A stretch of DNA of 64,000 bases from Patulibacter defluvii (GTDB lineage: Bacteria; Actinomycetota; Thermoleophilia; Solirubrobacterales; Solirubrobacteraceae), in the NCBI RefSeq assembly GCF_034096925.1, contig NZ_JAWZSQ010000014.1, positions 1 to 64,000 on the forward strand, given 5' to 3'. A model generated the notes under the pieces. That model did no database searches. It had not been told where the DNA came from and worked only from the letters and a program-made list of their open reading frames with translations. Position numbers and translations under genes: made by a program. This document shows positions 59,353-64,000 of this stretch, in pieces; positions within the stretch are counted from its first letter, which is position 1, and every line of letters begins with the position of its first letter.

Positions 59353-60180
59353 CTACTTCACCTCGCGCCGCATCAGCCGCCCGAGGCCGGCCAGCAGCGG
59401 CACGCCGACCCAGAGCAGGGTGCAGACGACCAGCTTGCCCCAGTCGTCGCCGTGCATGCTGCCGTTCGTCAGCGGGTCGAACGCCTGGTTCGGGTCGATC
59501 CACTCGAACGTCTTCTCGAGCGACGAGATCATCCCGCCGAGGATCGTGAAGACGGTCGGCAGCGCGAAGAAGAGCACGATCGCCAGCGCCGGGCTCATCA
59601 GCAGCAGGCCGAAGCCGAGGCCCATCAGCAGGTTCAGCTCCATCCCCAGCAGCGCCTGGCCGAGGGTGCCGGCCGACATCGCCCAGCTGCCGTCGGCGTC
59701 GGTGGCCGCGATCCCGACGAGGTTGCCGAGCGCGGCCATCGCGACGCTGACGAGCGCGGCGCCGACGCCGAGCACCAGCGCCGCCAGCAGCTTCGAGGCG
59801 GCGACCCGCTGGCGGTGCGGGACCAGCGAGAACGTCGCCAGCGCCGTCCGCTGCGACCACTCGCTCGTGACCAGCAGGATGCCGATCACGGGCAGCAGGA
59901 CGCCGAGCGGCAGCAGGGTCAGCTCGAGGCTGCCGGCGAACGTGCGGTCGGCCAGGCTGCCGGTCAGCGCGCGGGCGATCGCGACCGCCGCGGCGATCAG
60001 CACCGCCGACAGCAGCAGCCAGCGGCCGGCGCGGGTGTCGGAGGCCTTGCGCAGCTCGACCTTGGTCAGGCGCAGCAGCGACGGGGCGGCGAAGCGCTCG
60101 CGGGGGCTCGGCGCGTCGGCGCCGGCGGGGCCGCCGGCGGCGGCGTCGCGGATCAGCTCGCTGTGGGCGGTCGTGCTCAT
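59353..60180 (-). CDS. ABC-2 type exporter permease
   Basis: A 275-residue ABC-2 permease with six hydrophobic helices (for example GRWLLLSAVLIAAAVAIARAL and LPLGVLLPVIGILLVT, then SEWSQRTALATFSLVP, a typical gating segment). It pairs with the ATPase at 60177-61079 (4-bp overlap). Such pairs export lipids, peptides or antibiotics. Divergent from a two-component system. Confidence 0.87.
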   Translation of the reverse strand: MSTTAHSELIRDAAAGGPAGADAPSPRERFAAPSLLRLTKVELRKASDTRAGRWLLLSAVLIAAAVAIARALTGSLADRTFAGSLELTLLPLGVLLPVIGILLVTSEWSQRTALATFSLVPHRQRVAASKLLAALVLGVGAALVSVAMAALGNLVGIAATDADGSWAMSAGTLGQALLGMELNLLMGLGFGLLLMSPALAIVLFFALPTVFTILGGMISSLEKTFEWIDPNQAFDPLTNGSMHGDDWGKLVVCTLLWVGVPLLAGLGRLMRREVK

Positions 60181-61079
60181 GCGGCGACCTCCTGGTGGGC
60201 GTGGTCGGCGGTGGTCAGCGAGAGGAACATCTCCTCCAGGCCGGCGGTCTCGGCCGGACGCAGCTCGGTCAGGACGATCCCGGCGGCGAGCGCGGCGCGC
60301 CCGATCTGCTCCGGGTCGCCCTCGACCAGCTGGGCGCCGTCGGTGGTGGTCGTCGAGGGCAGGCCGGCCTCGGCCAGCGCCCGCCGCAGCGCGGTCCGGT
60401 CGGTCGCCCGCACCAGCACGCCGGAGCCGGCCAGCAGCTCGTCCTTGCTGCCGTCGGCGACGATCCTGCCGTTGGCGATCACGACCAGCCGGTCGGCGAC
60501 CGCCTCGACCTCGCGCAGCAGGTGCGAGGAGAGCAGCACCGTGCCGCCGCGGTCGGCGAACTCACGCAGCACCCCGCGCATCCAGAAGATCCCCTCCGGG
60601 TCGAGGCCGTTGGCCGGCTCGTCGAGGATCAGGACCCGCGGGTCGCCGATCAGCGCGTGGGCCAGGCCCAGCCGCTGGCGCATGCCGAGCGAGTAGTCGC
60701 CGACCCGGCGGCGGGCGGCGGCACCGGAGAGCCCCACCTGGTCGAGCAGCTCCTGAACCCGGACCGGCGGCACGCCGAGCACCTGCGCGGCCAGGCCGAG
60801 CACCTCGCGGCCGGTGCGGCCGGCGTGCTGGGCCGACGCGTCGAGCAGCACCCCGATCTCGCGGCCGGGGTTCGGCAGCTCGCGGTAGGGGACGCCGACG
60901 ACGGTCGCGTGGCCGGAGGTCGGCGGCGTCAGGCCGCAGATCATCCGCATGGTGGTGGACTTGCCCGCCCCGTTCGGCCCGAGGAAGCCGGTCACGGTGC
61001 CGGGCTCGCAGCGGAAGGAGACGTCGCTCACGGCAGCGTGGACGCCGTAGCGCTTGCTGAGGTTCTCGACCAGGATCAC
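60177..61079 (-). CDS. ABC-2 type exporter ATP-binding protein
   Basis: A 300-residue ATPase. Walker A GPNGAGKST, signature YSLGMRQRLGLAHAL, Walker B VLILDEPANGLDPEG, and a C-terminal domain of DrrA type. The start is uncertain: GTG 61079 gives the natural N-terminus MILVENLSKRYG; GTG 61088 and ATG near 61115 are also in frame, and GGAGGG lies only two bases before 61079. Confidence 0.88.
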   Translation of the reverse strand: MILVENLSKRYGVHAAVSDVSFRCEPGTVTGFLGPNGAGKSTTMRMICGLTPPTSGHATVVGVPYRELPNPGREIGVLLDASAQHAGRTGREVLGLAAQVLGVPPVRVQELLDQVGLSGAAARRRVGDYSLGMRQRLGLAHALIGDPRVLILDEPANGLDPEGIFWMRGVLREFADRGGTVLLSSHLLREVEAVADRLVVIANGRIVADGSKDELLAGSGVLVRATDRTALRRALAEAGLPSTTTTDGAQLVEGDPEQIGRAALAAGIVLTELRPAETAGLEEMFLSLTTADHAHQEVAA

Positions 61080-61140
61080 GCCCTCCACCGTGCCGGTCGC
61101 GGGTCGCCGCCACATCGGCCGGCGGTCGGTTCGTCGCCCC

Positions 61141-61220
61141 CACCTTGGTCGGCGGTGGTCCGCCGAGCGGCCGTCGGCCCCCGACCTCGGTCGCGGTGGG
61201 GATCGACCTTCGTCGCTGGC
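61141..61220. promoter_or_regulatory. repeated ACCTYGGTCG elements in the divergent promoter
   Basis: Three related elements, CACCTTGGTCGGCGGTGG (61141), GACCTCGGTCGCGGTGG (61183) and GACCTTCGTCGCTGG (61205), lie 42 and 22 bp apart, close to whole helical turns. They occupy the region between the exporter genes and the two-component system, so binding by the NarL-type regulator is possible. TACCCT (61240-61245), eight bases before the kinase ATG, is a likely -10. Confidence 0.45.
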
Positions 61221-61253
61221 CGCCCGTCCGCGGTCGCCGTACCCTGGGACACG

Positions 61254-62561
61254 ATGGCGATCCCCGTCCCCGCGCCCGCGTCGGCGCCCGACGGCAGCGC
61301 GCCCCCGGTGGGGGCGGGCGATCCCGTGCCGCTGGCGATCGCGATCGCCGAGCGCGACCTGCTGCCGCCGGGGACGCCGATCAAGCGCCGCACGCGCGAC
61401 TGGATCATCGACTCGCTCTGCTTCCTGCTGGCGATCCTGTTCGGGGTCCTGACCTACGCCGACGCCTTCCCCGACGGCGTCGCCACCGACGCCCTCGCCG
61501 CGGTCGACCTGGTGGTCGGCGTGGCCGCCTGCCTGTCGGTCTGGCTGCGCCGCCGCTGGCCGGTCCAGCTGGCGGTCGTGCTGGGGATCGTCAGCAGCTT
61601 CGTCTCGCTCTCGACGGGAGCGGCGGCGGTGGCCGTCTTCACGGTCGTCCTCCACCGCACGCCGCGGGTGGCGATGCCGGTGGTGGCGCTGAACCTCGCC
61701 TCCGCCTGCGTCTACATGGTCGTCCACCCCGACGACGACATGGCGCTGGTCTGGCAGTTCGCGCTGACCGGCGTGATCGTGGCGGCGATCGTCGGCTGGG
61801 CGATGGCCGTCCGGGCCCGCCGCCAGCTGATCCTCTCGCTGCGCGACCGCGCGCTGCGGGCCGAGAGCGAGCAGCAGCTGCAGGTGACCCAGGCCCGCGA
61901 CCACGAGCGGGCCCGGATCGCGCGCGAGATGCACGACGTGCTCGCGCACCGGATCTCGCTGCTGAGCATGCACGCCGGGGCGCTCGAGTTCCGGCCCGAC
62001 GCGACGCCGGAGGAGGTCGCCCGCGCCGCCGGCGTGATCCGCTCCAGCGCCCACCAGGCGCTCGAGGACCTGCGCGAGGTGATCGGCGTGCTGCGCGGCA
62101 GCGACGAGGCCGGCGCCCGCGAGGCGACCTCGACCACCCGCCCCCAGCCGACGCTCGACGACGTGCCGGCGCTGCTGGCCGAGTCGCGCGCGGCCGGGAT
62201 GCGGATCCGCGAGCGGATCGAGGTCGCCGACGGCCCGCCGCCGGCGAGCGTGGGCCGCAACGCCTACCGGGTGGTCCAGGAGGGGCTGACGAACGCCCGC
62301 AAGCACGCGGCCGGTGCGGTCGTCGAGGTCACGGTCTCCGGCTCGCCGGCGGCCGGGCTGACGATCGAGATCCGCAACCCGACCCCGGTCGGCGTGCTGG
62401 CCCCCACGGGCGGCGCCGGGGCCGCGGGCGGGCTGCCGGGATCGGGGACCGGGATCATCGGCCTGGCTGAGCGGGCGACGCTCGCCGGCGGCCGGCTCGA
62501 CCACGGCCCGACCGCCGACGGCGGCTTCCGTCTGCGAGCCTGGTTCCCGTGGCCGCACTGA
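61254..62561 (+). CDS. membrane sensor histidine kinase, NarL/LiaS class
   Basis: A 435-residue HisKA_3 kinase. N-terminal membrane domain of about six helices, a coiled linker (RALRAESEQQLQVTQARDHE), phosphorylation site ARIAREMHDVLAHRISLLSM, N-box NAYRVVQEGLTNARKHA, and G-box GTGIIGLAERATLAGG. It phosphorylates the response regulator encoded 13 bases downstream. ATG at 61254. Confidence 0.92.
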   Translation: MAIPVPAPASAPDGSAPPVGAGDPVPLAIAIAERDLLPPGTPIKRRTRDWIIDSLCFLLAILFGVLTYADAFPDGVATDALAAVDLVVGVAACLSVWLRRRWPVQLAVVLGIVSSFVSLSTGAAAVAVFTVVLHRTPRVAMPVVALNLASACVYMVVHPDDDMALVWQFALTGVIVAAIVGWAMAVRARRQLILSLRDRALRAESEQQLQVTQARDHERARIAREMHDVLAHRISLLSMHAGALEFRPDATPEEVARAAGVIRSSAHQALEDLREVIGVLRGSDEAGAREATSTTRPQPTLDDVPALLAESRAAGMRIRERIEVADGPPPASVGRNAYRVVQEGLTNARKHAAGAVVEVTVSGSPAAGLTIEIRNPTPVGVLAPTGGAGAAGGLPGSGTGIIGLAERATLAGGRLDHGPTADGGFRLRAWFPWPH

Positions 62562-62574
62562 TCCCGAGGCACCC

Positions 62575-63234
62575 GTGAGCAGCCCGATCCGGGTCCTGCT
62601 CGTCGACGACGACCCGCTGGTCCGCTCGGCGCTGGCGATGATGCTCGCCGGGGCCGACGGCGTGCGGGTGGTGGCCGAGGTCGGCGACGGCGCCGAGGTG
62701 CCGTCGGCGGTCGACGCCCACCGGCCCGACGTCGTGCTGATGGACATCCGGATGCCGAAGGTCGACGGCCTGACCGCGACCGAGCGGCTGCGGGCCCGTC
62801 CCGGCGCCCCCGAGGTGATCGTGCTGACGACCTTCGACGCCGACGACCAGGTGGTGCGGGCGCTGCGGGTCGGCGCAGGCGGGTTCCTGCTCAAGGACAC
62901 CCCGCCGGCCGAGATCGTGCGCGCGATCCAGCTGGTGGCGGCGGGCGAGGCGATGCTCTCCCCCACCGTCACCCGCAAGCTGATCGCCCACGTCGCCGAC
63001 CCCGAGGCCGACGACCGCCGCGAGCGGGCGAAGACGCTGCTGGCCGAGCTGACCCAGCGCGAGCTGGAGGTCGCGGTCGCGCTCGGCCAGGGCAAGTCGA
63101 ACGCGGAGATCGGCGCCGAGCTCTACATGAGCGTCGCGACCGTCAAGGCCCACGTCTCGAAGGTGCTGCAGAAGCTCGACCTGAGCAACCGGGTCCAGGT
63201 CGCGCTGCTGGCCCACGACGCCGGCCTGACCTGA
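62575..63234 (+). CDS. NarL/FixJ-family response regulator
   Basis: A 219-residue regulator. Receiver Asp about 57 in VVLMDIRMPKVDG, and LuxR-type helix-turn-helix LTQRELEVAVALGQGKSNAE with IGAELYMSVATVKAHVSKVL. GTG at 62575 with GAGG a proper distance upstream. Likely controls the neighbouring ABC exporter. Stop lies three bases from the proB stop, convergent. Confidence 0.93.
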   Translation: MSSPIRVLLVDDDPLVRSALAMMLAGADGVRVVAEVGDGAEVPSAVDAHRPDVVLMDIRMPKVDGLTATERLRARPGAPEVIVLTTFDADDQVVRALRVGAGGFLLKDTPPAEIVRAIQLVAAGEAMLSPTVTRKLIAHVADPEADDRRERAKTLLAELTQRELEVAVALGQGKSNAEIGAELYMSVATVKAHVSKVLQKLDLSNRVQVALLAHDAGLT

Positions 63235-63237
63235 GCG

Positions 63238-64000
63238 TCAGACCAGCACCAGGCGGTCGCGGTGGACCGCCTCCTCGGGCGCGCCGGGCAGCGTCGCGCG
63301 GACGTGCTCGGTCCGCTGGCCCATCACCCGCCGCAGGGCCCCGGCCGGGTAGCCGCTGATCCCCTTGCCGACCAGCTCGTCACCGCAGCGGATGTCGACC
63401 GCGTCGCCGGCCCGGAAGTCGCCCGAGACGCCGATCACCCCGACCGGCAGCAGCGAGGTGCCGCCGCCGGTCAGCGCCCGCACGGCGCCGCGGTCGACCT
63501 CGATCGCGCCGCGGGCCGGCTTGGCGTAGCGCAGCCAGAGCTTGAAGCTCGACCAGCGGGCCTCGCCGGCGGCGAAGGCGGTGCCCTCGCGCTCGCCGGC
63601 CAGGACGCGGGCGATCGCCTCCGGCCGCAGCCCGTTGGCGACCACGGTCGGGATCCCGGCGGCGGCGGCCATCTCGGCGGCCAGCGCCTTGCTCCGCATC
63701 CCGCCGGTCCCCAGCGACGAGGTGGTGCTGCCGACGTCGTGGGTGGCGAGCGCCTGCTCGACGTCGGTCACCTCGGCCACCAGCTCGGCGGTCGGGTCGC
63801 GGCGCGGGTCGGCGGTGAAGAGGCCGTCGGTCGAGGTCAGCAGCACCAGCCGGTCGGCGTTCAGCAGCATCGCCACCTGCGCGGCCAGCAGGTCGTTGTC
63901 GCCGAAGCTGATCTCGTCGGTGGTGGTGGTGTCGTTCTCGTTGATCACCGGCACCGCGCCGAACTCGACCAGCCGCAGCAGCGTCCGGCGGGCGTTGACG
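63238..64000 (-). CDS. proB: glutamate 5-kinase (5' part beyond the window)
   Basis: The C-terminal 254 codons; the reading frame continues past base 64000. The kinase part has VNARRTLLRLVEFGAVPVIN, ENDTTTTDEISFGDNDLLAA and GTGGMRSKALAAEMA, and the last about 80 residues form a PUA domain (GAIEVDRGAVRAL...GVSGDFRAGDAVDI). It phosphorylates glutamate in proline synthesis. proA lies 4.6 kb away on the same strand, with unrelated genes between. Confidence 0.94.
   Translation of the reverse strand, partial: VNARRTLLRLVEFGAVPVINENDTTTTDEISFGDNDLLAAQVAMLLNADRLVLLTSTDGLFTADPRRDPTAELVAEVTDVEQALATHDVGSTTSSLGTGGMRSKALAAEMAAAAGIPTVVANGLRPEAIARVLAGEREGTAFAAGEARWSSFKLWLRYAKPARGAIEVDRGAVRALTGGGTSLLPVGVIGVSGDFRAGDAVDIRCGDELVGKGISGYPAGALRRVMGQRTEHVRATLPGAPEEAVHRDRLVLV

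Noticed and set aside
61254..61260. CCTGGG at 61243 as another box of the OmpR regulon
   Set aside because: It is a single copy without 11-bp repeats and overlaps the -10 of a different two-component system.
1..64000. tRNA, rRNA, riboswitch, CRISPR, insertion sequence or prophage
   Set aside because: I read the gaps between genes and saw no cloverleaf, no CRISPR-like repeat-spacer array, no transposase or integrase and no terminal inverted repeats. Most gaps are under 200 bases.

Overview
The window is very GC-rich DNA (by eye above 70 percent) from a bacterial chromosome. I see about 58 protein genes, no RNA genes, no insertion sequences, no phage genes and no CRISPR. The gene content points to an actinobacterium, most likely a deep-branching lineage such as Thermoleophilia/Solirubrobacterales: an actinobacterial rsfS-nadD-proA-proB neighbourhood, HrpA, GT39 and GT2-GtrA glycosyltransferases beside an OmpR-type two-component system, and many promoters whose -10 element lies only 6 to 8 bases before the start codon. 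The lineage is an inference from style; no marker gene here settles it.

Region 1 (1-14053, all minus strand) is one tightly overlapping operon of 16 visible genes. Transcription runs from a promoter at 14064-14093 towards base 1. It encodes a gamma-glutamylcyclotransferase-like protein, a gamma-glutamyltransferase, a nitrate/taurine-type ABC importer, three amidohydrolases, a GntR/FCD regulator, a VOC-fold protein, an acetoin/2-oxoacid dehydrogenase E1 alpha/beta pair, an SDR dehydrogenase, an M20 amidohydrolase and the start of an E2 lipoyl protein. It reads as uptake and stepwise breakdown of an amide-containing compound ending in an acyl-CoA-forming dehydrogenase.

Region 2 (14398-26897) is a second catabolic locus built around a dipeptide/oligopeptide ABC importer. 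A leftward operon (23557-14455) carries the binding protein, DppB, DppC, DppF, a hydantoin-racemase-like protein, a DUF917 protein, a HyuA-like protein and a class V aminotransferase-fold enzyme. A divergent operon (23742-26879) carries DppD, an M20 dipeptidase-like enzyme and a GntR/FCD regulator. The divergent promoter region is full of GGACC/GGTCC half-sites.

Region 3 (26891-32820) is an aceE-aceF-lpd pyruvate dehydrogenase operon in which the dihydrolipoamide dehydrogenase has its own lipoyl domain. Region 4 (32869-37237) holds an AraC-type regulator, an antibiotic-monooxygenase/cupin fusion, an alpha/beta hydrolase and a long-chain acyl-CoA synthetase.

Region 5 (37225-43600) is a cell-envelope module: an OmpR/EnvZ-type system, a GT39 transferase, a GT2-GtrA fusion and a small lipoprotein. 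Three of its promoters share 11-bp-spaced CCCAGG direct repeats placed like PhoB boxes, which I consider the best candidate for an undescribed regulatory circuit here. Region 6 (43615-56192) has a MarR/MFS efflux pair, a metallo-hydrolase, a MYG1-family protein, HrpA helicase, a universal stress protein, small secreted or proline-rich proteins, an enoyl-CoA isomerase, an S51 peptidase and a secreted glycosidase-like protein. Region 7 (56270-64000) is rsfS-nadD-proA and proB, with a CAP-domain protein, an ABC-2 exporter and a NarL-type two-component system inserted between proA and proB.
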